NCBI GenBank assembly: GCA_947627215.1
Contig: CANQVD010000001.1
Location: 107,019-171,018, forward strand
Reading direction: 5' to 3'
DNA length: 64,000 bases
Source of the DNA: an uncultured Eisenbergiella sp.
GTDB taxonomy: Bacteria > Bacillota > Clostridia > Lachnospirales > Lachnospiraceae
A program made the position numbers and the translations under genes. The notes under the pieces were generated by a model that was not told where the DNA came from, did no database searches, and saw only the letters and a program-made list of their open reading frames with translations. Shown in pieces: positions 41,156 to 51,547 of this stretch. Numbering within the stretch: position 1 is the first letter of the stretch; every line of letters begins with the position of its first letter.

Positions 41156-43615
41156 TCAGACGGCATAAATGTCCCGGATCTCACAGCCCGGGTAAAAGAA
41201 ATCCAGAATTTCCCCGGCGCGCATCCCGGCCATCGCCATCCGTCTGGCCCCATTCTGGGACATTCCCACGCCGTGACCGAAGCCCCCGCCGGACAGCGTA
41301 TAGCCGGACACCGCGCCGTCCTCCTTCCGCGTCTCCAGCGTAAAAAAAGCGCTGGGCAGGATCGCGGAGGCCTGCGCCAAGCTGCCGTCCTGGCGCAGCA
41401 CGCTGCTCCTTCTGTCACAGAGCACGTAACGGATGTTGTACTCCGTTTTCAGGAGCACGCTCGTCTTTTCCCCCTCGATCAGAAGGGACTTCACCACGCC
41501 GCCCGCTCCGGTTTCCCGGACAGAGATCTCCAGAATGCGCCCGGTCGGCCCCGGTTTTTCCGAAACGAAGCTGCCGTCCGCCCTTTCGACCAGCACATTG
41601 GCAGGATTGGCGAGATACCGCTCCCCGATCGCCCGGTTCATGGCGTCCGCGTCCAGCTCCTCCACTTCATAGCGCCAGCGGAACCAGGGCTCCTCCTGCT
41701 CATAAAAGCCCTCCTGCGACCGGATCCAGACGCTGCGCAGATAGGGATATTTTTCCTCATTTCCCTCCATCCACACGGAGGCGTCTGTCCCGATCCCGCA
41801 GGAGGTGGAATAGTAATAGGCCTCTGCAGGCTCCTCCTGCCAGAACAGCGTCTGTCCCTTCGTCAGCCGCACCGCGTCCGTCGATGCCGCGTTCTCCGCC
41901 AGATTCTGATAGACCTGGTAGCTCACGCTGTCATCCAGATGGGCCCCCAGACCGGCCAGCCCCGCCCGCAGCATTTTGGCATAGGCATAGGTTCTGGCGC
42001 AGACCGCCTGACTTTTCAGCGCCTCCGCCGGATAAGACGCCGGCATCTCGCTGGGGACCACCGCATACAGATATTCCTCCAGCAGCACCTCATTGATCAC
42101 CGCGAGCCCGTCTTCGGTGCGCAGCAGTTCAAAGCAGCCCCGGTAGGCGGGCCGTTCCTGGGCGCGCTCCACGTTCAGGAGAAAGATGCGTCCCGTCAGG
42201 ATATCCGGCCGGATCAGGATCCTGTCCCCTTCGCCGAAAAGCGCGTCCTCTGCCGTCACCTCCAGCGTTTCTCCCGCCGCAAGCTTTTGCTCCCGCCGCT
42301 CCCCGGACGGCCCCGTAAAAACCGTGCAGTCACAGTCCGCCTGCAGCCGGATGCTGTCATGATACAGCCCGCCGTAGCCGGAGGTGCGGATCAGAACGCG
42401 TATGTTCTCCATCCGTTCTTCCCTCGGAACCAGCGCGGCGCAGATCTTCCCGTCCTCCAGCACGAAATCCGTGAAGGCATACCCGATGCGCAGCGATTCC
42501 TTTTCCAGCGTCTTCAGACTGCCGCAGAGCCGATAGATCCGGCAGTCTCCGGCAAAAGGCAGGATGCCCTGCCCTTCCACCTCCGCGCCCTCCTGCGTCA
42601 CTCGCAAAAGCCTTCCGGAAACCCGTTCCGTTTTCAGCGATACCGAAACGGCTGCGCCGGATAAAAAGGAAAGGTCCGCCACCTGCTCCCGGAGCCGGTC
42701 CGGAGCCGGACGTCCGTTTGCCGCCCCGTCCGGCTCCGCCGCGGAAGAATCGCCGGTGTCCGTCTCCCCCGAAAGGGAAGCGTCAGCCGTATCCGTCTCC
42801 TCCGAAGAGGAAATGCCGTCAAACCGCGTTTCCTCCGAAAACGGGACGCGCACGGAATGGTCCTCATAAAAGCAGGTCAGCGCCTCCGCGCCGGCATCCT
42901 TTAGCCACACATTGCGCCACCGGAACGCATCCTGCTCCACCGCGCGCAGCGCATAGAGCTCCTGTCCCCGCGTCACCGCCTCCACCTGCCAAAACCGCAG
43001 GTCCTCTCCCAGCAGACGGTCCGAAAAGCAGGCATATTCGTCCGTACCGCCGTCCGCAGCCTCCGCCGCGAAAACGTGCCCCTCCGGGAGCGCCCTGCCG
43101 CCGCCGTCCGTCACATCCGCTCCCACGCCCAGCACGGTCACGCGCCGGTTCTCGATCCGATCCGAAACATCATAGACGCTTCTCACCCCGTCAAACCAGC
43201 CGAACCAGTCCTCTGCGGAGACCCTCGCATTCTTTCCGGCGGGCAGTCCCTCCGCGAAGGCCCGGCTTTTCCCGTCCGGAAACAGAACCAGAAGCTGCGC
43301 CGCCTGCCCGGCGGTGAGGTAACCGCCGCCCTCCGAGGCGTCCATCTGCTTCAGCACGTCAAGCAGCGCCGAAGGGTCCGGCGTCCCGGCCGTATCCGCC
43401 AGCAGCCAGGCGAGATTTCCGGCCTCCTGCAGCGGGATCGCCTCCTCCGGCTCCGCGCCCTTCTGCGGTCCCGCGAGCTGTATGACCGTGCGCCCCAGCA
43501 GCCAGAGCAAGAGGACACATCCGCAGACAGTCAGCGCCGCCTTCGCCCGGAGGCGAAGCTTTTGCTTCGGTTTCCTACGCCTTCTTTCGTTCCGTATGTA
43601 GAGTCCTTCCGCCAC
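41156..43615 (-). CDS. Large SpoIID/LytB-domain protein
   Basis: 819 residues. A short basic N-terminus and one membrane helix (residues ~20-38) precede ~450 residues of beta-rich domains I do not recognise, with a Ser/Asp/Glu-rich stretch around residues 260-300. The C-terminal ~300 residues are a SpoIID domain: VVPSEMPASYPAEALKSQAV, ARTYAYAKM, and the closing GFGHGVGMSQNGARRMA. SpoIID is a lytic transglycosylase in engulfment; LytB-like relatives modify or enhance amidases outside sporulation. The size and N-terminal extension differ from plain SpoIID. I placed the start at GTG 43615: AGGAGG lies 5 bp upstream, and the longer frame runs through the adjacent RNA's terminator. Confidence 0.88.
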   Translation of the reverse strand: MAEGLYIRNERRRRKPKQKLRLRAKAALTVCGCVLLLWLLGRTVIQLAGPQKGAEPEEAIPLQEAGNLAWLLADTAGTPDPSALLDVLKQMDASEGGGYLTAGQAAQLLVLFPDGKSRAFAEGLPAGKNARVSAEDWFGWFDGVRSVYDVSDRIENRRVTVLGVGADVTDGGGRALPEGHVFAAEAADGGTDEYACFSDRLLGEDLRFWQVEAVTRGQELYALRAVEQDAFRWRNVWLKDAGAEALTCFYEDHSVRVPFSEETRFDGISSSEETDTADASLSGETDTGDSSAAEPDGAANGRPAPDRLREQVADLSFLSGAAVSVSLKTERVSGRLLRVTQEGAEVEGQGILPFAGDCRIYRLCGSLKTLEKESLRIGYAFTDFVLEDGKICAALVPREERMENIRVLIRTSGYGGLYHDSIRLQADCDCTVFTGPSGERREQKLAAGETLEVTAEDALFGEGDRILIRPDILTGRIFLLNVERAQERPAYRGCFELLRTEDGLAVINEVLLEEYLYAVVPSEMPASYPAEALKSQAVCARTYAYAKMLRAGLAGLGAHLDDSVSYQVYQNLAENAASTDAVRLTKGQTLFWQEEPAEAYYYSTSCGIGTDASVWMEGNEEKYPYLRSVWIRSQEGFYEQEEPWFRWRYEVEELDADAMNRAIGERYLANPANVLVERADGSFVSEKPGPTGRILEISVRETGAGGVVKSLLIEGEKTSVLLKTEYNIRYVLCDRRSSVLRQDGSLAQASAILPSAFFTLETRKEDGAVSGYTLSGGGFGHGVGMSQNGARRMAMAGMRAGEILDFFYPGCEIRDIYAV

Positions 43616-43664
43616 AGGCGCCTCCTGCCCGTTTGATTTTCGATCCGTCCCATCCTCCGCACGG

Positions 43665-43686
43665 AAAAGGCAGCCGCCAGGCTGCC
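43665..43686. terminator. Bidirectional terminator at the 3' end of the structured RNA
   Basis: GGCAGCC / GGCTGCC stem (43669-43675 and 43680-43686) with a 4-base loop, flanked by AAAA on the left and CTTTT on the right, so on the minus strand it ends in TTTT. It separates the RNA from the SpoIID-domain gene. Confidence 0.75.
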
Positions 43687-43875
43687 CTTTTCTTTCGTAT
43701 CCCCAAAATGACGCCCCCCGTCTTCTGACTCCTAGCCTAAGCCAGGTGGGTAACCGCAACCGGCGCTTCTGCCTTCCCCTGCTTCGTGGGGGCCTGACAT
43801 CTACCCGGCAATATAGGAATCCCGTTTAAAGAAATGTAGGTTCAAAACAACGGGGGTCCTCGTTCATTTCAGGTT
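43665..43875 (-). ncRNA. ssrS: Structured small RNA, candidate 6S RNA
   Basis: About 210 nt between a good promoter and a terminator, with no ORF. Reading the minus strand, 5' ACCCCCGTT (near 43857-43849) pairs with GACGGGGGG near the 3' end (43711-43719), closing a rod. A wide asymmetric bubble follows, including the conserved-looking GTTGTTTTGAACCTACAT and TTTAAACGGGATTCC segments. Beyond it GCC-GGGTA pairs with TACCC-acct-GGC, and an apical CCCC / GGGG hairpin caps the rod. Closing stem, large central bubble and apical stem are the 6S RNA plan, in which the RNA mimics an open promoter and holds RNA polymerase. The identity is from structure and recall, not from a covariance search. SRP RNA and cobalamin riboswitch were considered and fit worse. 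Confidence 0.6.
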
Positions 43876-43881
43876 ATCCTT

Positions 43882-43910
43882 ATTATATCCAATGTTCGTA
43901 CAAAAAACAA
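43882..43910 (-). promoter_or_regulatory. Promoter of the structured RNA
   Basis: Perfect -10 TATAAT (43882-43887) and -35 TTGTTT (43905-43910) with a 17-bp spacer, placing transcription start near 43875. The remaining gap up to 44019 shows no gene or other clear element. Confidence 0.75.
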
Positions 43911-44019
43911 CAGGTATTTTTAACCGGAGCAAAGTTTCTGCCGCACGCCGCGCGGAAGGCTATCGCCCGCCCGCAGATTCAGGCGCTGTGCGCAGGCGTC
44001 GCGGCAGACGGCAAAAGCG

Positions 44020-45450
44020 TCACTTCGCGCCGCGCCCGGAAAACACCTGGAGCACGGTCTTTAACAGGATCTTGATGTCCAGCCCGAAGGACCAGTTATC
44101 GATATATTCCACATCCAGCCGCACGATCTCCTCAAAATCCGTGATGTCGCTGCGGCCGCTGACCTGCCACATGCCCGTCAGGCCGGGGCGGAAGCTCAGC
44201 CGCTTTTTGTGATAGGGGCTGTAGCGGTCAAACTCGTCCAGCGTGGGCGGCCGGGTCCCCACCAGGCTCATATCCCCCTTCAGGATGTTCAGAAACTGGG
44301 GAAACTCGTCCAGGCTCGTCCTGCGCAGGAAGCGGCCCACCCTGGTGATGCGCGGGTCGTTCTCCATCTTGAACATCAGACCGTTCATTTCATTTTGCGC
44401 CAGCAGCTCCTTCTTGCGTTCTTCCGCGTCCGCGTACATGGAACGGAACTTGTACATTTTAAAGATGCGTCCGTTGCGCCCCACCCGTTTCTGGGCGAAA
44501 AAAACGGGGCCCGGCGATTCCAGGCGAATGGCCGGCGCGATCAGGAGCGTGAGCACGGCGAGGACAACGCAGCCCGCCAGCGAGCCCGTGATATCCAGAA
44601 GTCGCTTCAGCAGAAGCTGTCCCACCGGCACCATCCGATTGGCGTATGTGACCGTATAAAACCGGCCGAACTGGGAGAGCACACGCTGTCTGGCCCCCTT
44701 CAGGTCCGGCATGGGAATGCGGTAATGGATCGTAATCCCCATCTGCGCCAGCGTTTCCATGATCGCCAGAACCCTGACGCCGTTCGCCGAATCCTGAATA
44801 TTTCTCACGGCGATGACCGCCTCGTCCAGCGGGGCGGACCGACAGTATTCCACCAGGCTGTCCGCGTCCGCCACCACGGGAAAGCCTCCGAAGTCCGCGA
44901 GGCCCTGCGCGTTGTCCAGCAGGGCGATCCCGATGACCTCATAGCTGAAATCCCGCATCCGCTTCATATCCTGCGCCAGCGCTTCGGCATATTTGTCATC
45001 CGCCACCAGCAAAAGCCTCCGGGTTTCCCCAAAATACTGATACAGGGCCGGCATGGCCAGCTTCCAGAGCTGGTGCGCGGCGAACATGAACAGACAGTCC
45101 AGGATCAGGAAATAGAAAAACACCAGCCGGGAATAGGCATCGATCAGATTCAGGAAATACAGGATGACCGCGGTGACGGCGAAAAGAATGATATTGTTGC
45201 GCAGAATGAGGAACAGCTCATGCAGCGGACCGCGCTGATAAATGTTCCGATTCAGGTTCCGGAACAGGTTCATTCCCAGATACACGGAAAGGCCGACGCC
45301 CAGCAGCAGGCCGAAATCCATGCGGATGTCGTCGCTGTAAAACAGTCTGCCGTTCCGGATATAGTTCGCCGCGATCAGGCTGACGGTGATACAGACGCAG
45401 TCCAAAAGCAGCACGATCAGATTTTGCAGTCTCGATTTCGCCTGATACAT
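44020..45450 (-). CDS. Polyprenyl-phosphate sugar-1-phosphate transferase (initiating EPS enzyme)
   Basis: 476 residues. Four to five membrane helices at the N-terminus, a CoA-binding-like middle, a further helix (GSLAGCVVLAVLTLLIAPAI), then the catalytic bacterial sugar transferase domain with VGRNGRIFKMYKFRSMYADAEERKKEL, KGDMSLVGTRPP and FRPGLTGMWQVSGRSDI. It transfers a sugar phosphate to undecaprenyl phosphate to start a surface polysaccharide repeat unit (WbaP/EpsL type). The start was set at the ATG before YQAKSRLQNL with GGAGAGGATAAC; the longer frame overlaps manA. It is the last gene of the GDP-fucose cluster. Confidence 0.92.
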   Translation of the reverse strand: MYQAKSRLQNLIVLLLDCVCITVSLIAANYIRNGRLFYSDDIRMDFGLLLGVGLSVYLGMNLFRNLNRNIYQRGPLHELFLILRNNIILFAVTAVILYFLNLIDAYSRLVFFYFLILDCLFMFAAHQLWKLAMPALYQYFGETRRLLLVADDKYAEALAQDMKRMRDFSYEVIGIALLDNAQGLADFGGFPVVADADSLVEYCRSAPLDEAVIAVRNIQDSANGVRVLAIMETLAQMGITIHYRIPMPDLKGARQRVLSQFGRFYTVTYANRMVPVGQLLLKRLLDITGSLAGCVVLAVLTLLIAPAIRLESPGPVFFAQKRVGRNGRIFKMYKFRSMYADAEERKKELLAQNEMNGLMFKMENDPRITRVGRFLRRTSLDEFPQFLNILKGDMSLVGTRPPTLDEFDRYSPYHKKRLSFRPGLTGMWQVSGRSDITDFEEIVRLDVEYIDNWSFGLDIKILLKTVLQVFSGRGAK

Positions 45451-45482
45451 GTTATCCTCTCCATCCTGCGGGCCTGGCGGAA

Positions 45483-46490
45483 TCAGCAGCCCACCACCAG
45501 CATCTGCGCCTTTCCGTGGATCCAAAACGGCACGCTGTCCGCGGGAACAAAAACGCAGTCTCCCCGGAAGATGCGCAGGCCGGTCCCGCGTTCCGTGATG
45601 AGGACGCCGCAGCCCCCGGTACACAGAAACACCTGAAAGGAATTGCTTCCGCTCTGAAACGCCGCCAGCTCCCGGCACCGCTCCGTGTTGACCAACAGCC
45701 GCTCCACCTGAAAGTACCGGCAGCGGCACAAAAGCTCCATGGCACAGCCCTTTTTGTAGCGAAGAACGCGCATCGGCTGTCTGGGTCGCTCGCTTCCCTT
45801 CAGGTTCGCCACCTCCAGCGCCTTTTCAATATGCAGAGGCCTGGGCTTTCCGTTTTTGTCCACCCGTCCGTAATCGTAGAGCCGGTAGGTCAGATTGGAA
45901 TTTTCCTGGATCTCCGCGATCAGCGCCCCGGCGCCGATCGCATGTACCGTCCCCGCCTCGATATAGAACACGTCGTCCCTGTGAATTTTCACCTTCTGGA
46001 GATACTTCTCCACCGTGCCCTCCCGCAGGCTTTTGCGCACGGTTTCCCGGTCCATGTCGTGATAAAAGCCGTAGATCAGCGACGCATCCTTCGCCGCGTC
46101 CAGCACGTACCACAGCTCCGTCTTTCCGAGGGAACCGTTCTCATGGGCCTTCGCGTATGCGTCGTCCGGATGCACCTGCACGGAAAGATTCTGATGCGCG
46201 TCGATGAATTTGATCAGGATCGGCAGCTCTCCCCTGGTCCGGGGATGCGTCCCCAGATACTCCGGGTGAAGCGCCAGCACCTCCGTCAGAAGGAGCCCCG
46301 CGTATTCGCCGCTGTCCACCCGGCTGATGCCGTCCGGATGGGTGGAGCATTCCCAGGTTTCCGCCAGCGGCTCCATGTCGATCCCCTTGGAAAAATCGTC
46401 GTTCAGACGGCTTCCGCCCCAGAGATAATCCTTCCCGGCCGGCCGGAGCAGAAAGGGCTCAGCCCTCCGGCTCATATTTTCGTTTGTCAT
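45483..46490 (-). CDS. manA: Mannose-6-phosphate isomerase, class I
   Basis: 335 residues of the short bacterial type (YvyI/ManA-like). The zinc cupin shows LSVQVHPDDAYAKAHENG and TELWYVLDA, then EAGTVHAIGAGALIAEIQEN. It interconverts fructose-6-P and mannose-6-P, feeding GDP-mannose. It starts within the last 32 bp of manC; of three near starts the ATG at 46490 has the best-placed GGGAGA. No phosphomannomutase gene is seen nearby, so mannose-1-P must come from one encoded elsewhere. Confidence 0.93.
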   Translation of the reverse strand: MTNENMSRRAEPFLLRPAGKDYLWGGSRLNDDFSKGIDMEPLAETWECSTHPDGISRVDSGEYAGLLLTEVLALHPEYLGTHPRTRGELPILIKFIDAHQNLSVQVHPDDAYAKAHENGSLGKTELWYVLDAAKDASLIYGFYHDMDRETVRKSLREGTVEKYLQKVKIHRDDVFYIEAGTVHAIGAGALIAEIQENSNLTYRLYDYGRVDKNGKPRPLHIEKALEVANLKGSERPRQPMRVLRYKKGCAMELLCRCRYFQVERLLVNTERCRELAAFQSGSNSFQVFLCTGGCGVLITERGTGLRIFRGDCVFVPADSVPFWIHGKAQMLVVGC

Positions 46491-47775
46491 GCACACTGAT
46501 CTCCCTGCCGAGCTGGACCTCGATCACCTTCAGCTCTGTGTCCGCGATGATGGTATGGCGGCAGCCCGCCTGCATGGTGACCACATCCCCGGCGTGCACC
46601 GGCTGCTCCATTCCGTCCACAACGGTCCTGCCCTCTCCGGAAATGACGGTCCAGACCTCATCCCGCCGCTCATGGCTGTGATAGTTCATGCTGCGCCCCG
46701 GCTTCAGGGTCACCTTAATGGTCATGCTCTCGTCTTCCACGTCCAGCACGCGGAAGCTTCCCCAGGACTTGTCCGCGAACATGATCTTCTGATCCATCCG
46801 GTCCACATAGGGCCGGATATAGCTGGACTGCTCCTTGTCGGAAACCAGGATCCCCTCGGGGCTGGCGGAAACCACCAGATTTTTCAGACCCATGCACAGA
46901 ATGGGGACATCCAGCTCATTGACCACGTGCACGTTCTCGCAGGTTCCGCCCAGCACGGCGTCTCCCACGCTGGACTCCTCCATGGCCTCCGTCAGCGTGT
47001 TCCAGGTGCCCAGATCCTTCCAGCTTCCCTCGAACCGGCGGACCAGAATATCCTTTTCCTGTTCCGCCACGGCATAGTCAAAGCTGATCTGCTCCAGGGA
47101 TTCGTAGCGGTCGAACAGGTCGTCATAATCCGTCAGGCCGATCCGCTCTTTGGCACAGCGCAAAAGATAGCCCAGACGGGCCGCGAATACGCCGCCGTTC
47201 CAGAGCGCTCCCTGCCCGATGAAGCGCCGCGCCGTCTCCACGTCCGGCTTTTCCCGAAACGCCCGCACCCGGCTGACCGCCCCGCCGTCCTCCGGCAGGA
47301 TATAGCCGTATTTTTCACTGGGATAGGAAGGAAGGATGCCTAACAGCGCCAGATTCGACGCGCCGGTCCCGGCGAGCTTCCCCAGCCTGATCACCGCCTC
47401 GAAATAGTCCTGCTCCACAAAGGGGTCCACCGGACAGATCACCACCGGTTCTTCCTCCGGGACGCCCTTTTTGTCCCGCAGCCAGGCCGCTGCCAGCGCG
47501 ATGGCCGGAAAGGTATCCCGCCTGCAGGGCTCCACGCAGATGCCGACCGTCTCCCCGAGCTGGTTGTGAATGGCGGACGCCTGCCCCCTGGAGGTGGCGA
47601 TGGTGATTTCCGCATCCGGCGCCGCTTCCCGGATCTGCCGGTACACACGCTGCACCATGGACTCATATTCTCCGTCCGGGTTTTTGAAGATTTTGATGAA
47701 CTGTTTGGAACGGATATCGTTGGAAAGAGGCCAGAGCCGCTTTCCCGATCCGCCCGACAATAAGATGATATTCAA
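46459..47775 (-). CDS. manC: Mannose-1-phosphate guanylyltransferase with cupin domain
   Basis: 438 residues. The nucleotidyltransferase core begins [15 protein letters not shown], with [14 protein letters not shown] further in, and the C-terminal ~100 residues form the RmlC-like cupin of ManC/CpsB ([21 protein letters not shown]). It makes GDP-mannose. The start is a TTG (47773-47775) whose TTGA overlaps the fcl stop; no ATG fits because the motif LSGGSGKR begins five residues later, so the non-ATG start is well supported. It is coupled to fcl upstream and overlaps manA downstream. Confidence 0.95.
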   Translation of the reverse strand: MNIILLSGGSGKRLWPLSNDIRSKQFIKIFKNPDGEYESMVQRVYRQIREAAPDAEITIATSRGQASAIHNQLGETVGICVEPCRRDTFPAIALAAAWLRDKKGVPEEEPVVICPVDPFVEQDYFEAVIRLGKLAGTGASNLALLGILPSYPSEKYGYILPEDGGAVSRVRAFREKPDVETARRFIGQGALWNGGVFAARLGYLLRCAKERIGLTDYDDLFDRYESLEQISFDYAVAEQEKDILVRRFEGSWKDLGTWNTLTEAMEESSVGDAVLGGTCENVHVVNELDVPILCMGLKNLVVSASPEGILVSDKEQSSYIRPYVDRMDQKIMFADKSWGSFRVLDVEDESMTIKVTLKPGRSMNYHSHERRDEVWTVISGEGRTVVDGMEQPVHAGDVVTMQAGCRHTIIADTELKVIEVQLGREISVHDKRKYEPEG

Positions 47776-48713
47776 CGCTCCGCCCTCATGGGATTGTGCA
47801 GGAAATCCTCGTATGCCATCCGGATCCCGTCCTCCAGCTCGGTGTGGTATCTCCAGCCCAGCTTTTCCAGCTTGGACACGTCCAGAAGCTTCCGGGGCGT
47901 GCCGTCCGGTTTGGACGGATCCCAGTTGATCCTGCCCCGATAGCCGATGACCCGCGCGGTCAATTCGGTGAGCTCCCGAATGGTCAGTTCCTTCCCCGTG
48001 CCCACGTTCACCGTCTCATTCCCGGAATAATGGTCCATCAGGAAAACGCAGGCCTCCGCCAGATCGTCCACGTACAGAAATTCCCGCAGCGGGTTACCGC
48101 TTCCCCAGCAGGTCACCTCCGAAAGCCCCGCCTCCTTCGCCTCGTGGAACCGCCGGATCAGGGCCGGGAGCACGTGGCTGTGGGTCGGATGATAGTTGTC
48201 GTTGGGCCCGTACAGGTTGGTGGGCATGGCGGAAATGTAATCGGTCCCGTACTGCCGGTTCAGAAACTCACAGTATTTCAGGCCGGAAATCTTGGCCAGC
48301 GCATAGGCCTCATTGGTCTTTTCCAGCTCCGAGGTCAGAAGGCAGCTCTCCGGCATGGGCTGAGGCGCCATGCGGGGATAAATACAGGAGGAGCCCAGAA
48401 ACAACAGCTTCTTACAGCCGTTTTGCCATGCGGAATGGATGACGTTCATCTCCAGCATCATGTTCTCATAGAGAAAATCCGCCAGCGCCTCCTGATTCGC
48501 CACGATGCCGCCCACCTTCGCGGCCGCCAGGAACACATAATCCGGCTTCTCCCGCGCGAAGAATTCCTCCACCTCCGTCTGCCTGCCAAGGTCCAGCTCC
48601 CGGTGGCTTCGCAGGACGAGATTGGAATAGCCCTGCTTTTGCAGCTCCCGCACGATGGCCGAGCCCACCATCCCCCGATGGCCTGCCACATATATTTTCG
48701 CGTTCTTTTCCAT
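47772..48713 (-). CDS. fcl: GDP-L-fucose synthase
   Basis: 313 residues, short-chain dehydrogenase fold. NADP motif [17 protein letters not shown], catalytic Ser in [15 protein letters not shown] and YxxxK as [13 protein letters not shown]. It epimerises and reduces the Gmd product to GDP-L-fucose. Lies downstream of gmd (133 bp) and coupled to manC. Start follows GGAGAATAAA. Confidence 0.96.
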   Translation of the reverse strand: MEKNAKIYVAGHRGMVGSAIVRELQKQGYSNLVLRSHRELDLGRQTEVEEFFAREKPDYVFLAAAKVGGIVANQEALADFLYENMMLEMNVIHSAWQNGCKKLLFLGSSCIYPRMAPQPMPESCLLTSELEKTNEAYALAKISGLKYCEFLNRQYGTDYISAMPTNLYGPNDNYHPTHSHVLPALIRRFHEAKEAGLSEVTCWGSGNPLREFLYVDDLAEACVFLMDHYSGNETVNVGTGKELTIRELTELTARVIGYRGRINWDPSKPDGTPRKLLDVSKLEKLGWRYHTELEDGIRMAYEDFLHNPMRAER

Positions 48714-48845
48714 TTTATTCTCCGATCTTCCCCGGGACGGATGCGGTCCCGTCAGCCGTGCCGACGACGCGCTCCCTGTCCTCCCCGCCGCACCGCGCCC
48801 CGCGGCGCTTATCCGTCATGCCATGTCCTGTGCGGCGTTCGTCTG

Positions 48846-49895
<1,050 letters not shown>

Positions 49896-50037
49896 ATTGA
49901 AATCCGTTCCTTTCCTGTTGGATGATATATATTCAAAAAAGCCTCTGACCGTATTATACTCCATCCGGGGGAAAAAGTATAGCGGGGTTTTGCAAACTTC
50001 CCGTCTGCGGGTTTTATAAACTCCCCGTCACATCACA

Positions 50038-50069
50038 GGGCGGCGGACAGGTTTCCCCATCCGCCGCCC
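50038..50069. terminator. GC hairpin downstream of the cohesin-like gene
   Basis: Nine-bp arms GGGCGGCGG / CCGCCGCCC with a 14-base loop, about 55-85 bp past the stop at 50123. No T-run follows on the minus strand, so it is only a possible terminator. Nothing else is evident in the gap to gmd (49896-50122). Confidence 0.4.
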
Positions 50070-50122
50070 GTTTGCACCCTGTAAACGTTCTTTGCAGAAA
50101 GACCCGGCGCGGCAACCGCCGC

Positions 50123-51442
50123 TCACGCCGCCCGCTTTTTTCTGTTTCGGGCCTTCGCCCTCGCAAGCGCCCTTTTTCTGCGGAGTCTCCTGCGCCGTTC
50201 CCGAAGGATTGCGCTCACGGCAGCCGCCGTCGCCAGCGCGATCGCGCACACCAGACCGACCGCGAGCAAAATTCTGCCGATTCTCCGCGTTCCGCCCTCC
50301 TTCTCTGCGGCCGCCGCTTCCGCCGCGCCGCCGTTTTCCTGGTCGAAGGAAATGGACCGGGTGACAGAACCGCCGGCTGTTCCGGCAGCCGCAGCGCTTC
50401 CGCTGCCGGCCGCGGCATTGCCGGACGGCGATTCTCCGGAAAGCCTTCCCGAAGCGCCAGCTTCTGCGCCAGCTTCTGCGCCGGCTTCTGCCGTCATGCC
50501 GGTTCCGTTCGATGTCCCCGGGGCCGTCTTCGTGCCGCCAGCGCCGGATGTCCCTCCGGCGGAAACCAGAAGCCCCGAAGGTCCGTCCGCAGGACTGACC
50601 ACCGTCACGTTCTGTACCATGCCGGGTATCCCGGCGGCCGAACCGCCGGCCTGCAGATTCAGCCCGTTATTTCCGGAAGCGGTTTTTGACAGATCCGTCA
50701 GACCCGCCTGTGAGGAAGAGCGGATCACACCGGAAGGAATATTCTGCGCTTCGGCCGGGTCGCTGACATACTGCGTATTCTCATCATACAGGCCTTCCTG
50801 CGTGCGGTCGCCGCTCTGGCCCGCGCCGCCGGAGGTTGTATGTCCGCCGGAGGACGCGCCGGAATTGCCCTGTGTCTCCGGGACCGGCGGCTGCGTATAG
50901 CCGCTTTCGTCTCCGCTGCCATAGGTCACGCCCTCCCCGACCAGCATGCTGACGGGCTCCGGCTCAAACCGGACGATCGGCGAAATGGCGCCGTATCCGC
51001 TGTTCACCGCCTGCAGAGAGCCGTCCACATACTGTACGCTAATCTGCAGCCGCTTCCCGTCCTCCTCCGGCATCACCTTCAGCTCTCCGATCTTTAACAG
51101 GCCGTTATCCGGGAACAGGCTCTCGCCAGATGCCGCGTAAAGGCTCAGGGTACCGCTCTCATAGAGGCTTTCCGCCACACCGCTCTGCGCCAGGGATTCC
51201 TCGAAACGGAAGTCCGCCGTTGTCTTCGCCTGATCCACCTTCAGCTTCAGGGAAAGCGCGGAGATCCCGTCCTCATGGGCATGATTGATGCTGACAAGGA
51301 CTTCGATCCTGTCCTCCTGCTGCTGCAGGATCACGCCGTCCGGCAGATCTCCGTCCTCTGCCCGGACGGACAGCGGAAGGAGCAGCCCCGCCATGACGAT
51401 CAGCATACCGGTCATCCGCCGGAAAATTTTCTGGTTTTTCAT
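50123..51442 (-). CDS. Membrane-anchored protein with cohesin-like N-terminal domain
   Basis: 439 residues. Signal peptide (MTGMLIVMAGLLLPLSVRAE), then a beta-rich domain of ~140 residues with strand patterns of cohesin-like folds (IEVLVSINHAHEDGISALSL, GTLSLYAASGESLF, NGLLKIGELKV). Next comes a ~215-residue Gly/Ser/Ala-rich linker with repeats such as AGAEAGAEAGASG. One membrane helix (about 391-414, ILLAVGLVCAIALATAAAVS) and a very basic tail (RERRRRLRRKRALARAKARN) place the domain outside and the tail inside. It is directly downstream (105 bp) of the dockerin-bearing M60-like protein, which makes it a plausible surface anchor. The cohesin call is by pattern only. Start follows AAGAAGGGTG. 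Confidence 0.6.
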   Translation of the reverse strand: MKNQKIFRRMTGMLIVMAGLLLPLSVRAEDGDLPDGVILQQQEDRIEVLVSINHAHEDGISALSLKLKVDQAKTTADFRFEESLAQSGVAESLYESGTLSLYAASGESLFPDNGLLKIGELKVMPEEDGKRLQISVQYVDGSLQAVNSGYGAISPIVRFEPEPVSMLVGEGVTYGSGDESGYTQPPVPETQGNSGASSGGHTTSGGAGQSGDRTQEGLYDENTQYVSDPAEAQNIPSGVIRSSSQAGLTDLSKTASGNNGLNLQAGGSAAGIPGMVQNVTVVSPADGPSGLLVSAGGTSGAGGTKTAPGTSNGTGMTAEAGAEAGAEAGASGRLSGESPSGNAAAGSGSAAAAGTAGGSVTRSISFDQENGGAAEAAAAEKEGGTRRIGRILLAVGLVCAIALATAAAVSAILRERRRRLRRKRALARAKARNRKKRAA

Positions 51443-51547
51443 TTTCACACCCTTCTTTCTTACAGGATTTCCGCCGCTGCGCCCGAAGAACTGCACAGCC
51501 GCCCGCGTCGGATGAGCGCCGCGCGGCCGCCGCACCATGCCGCCGCA

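Noticed and set aside
43665..43875. Cobalamin riboswitch or SRP RNA as the identity of the structured RNA
   Set aside because: The B12-box and conserved core of the cobalamin riboswitch are missing, and the SRP helix-8 motif matches only loosely. The terminator before the SpoIID gene argues for a free-standing RNA.
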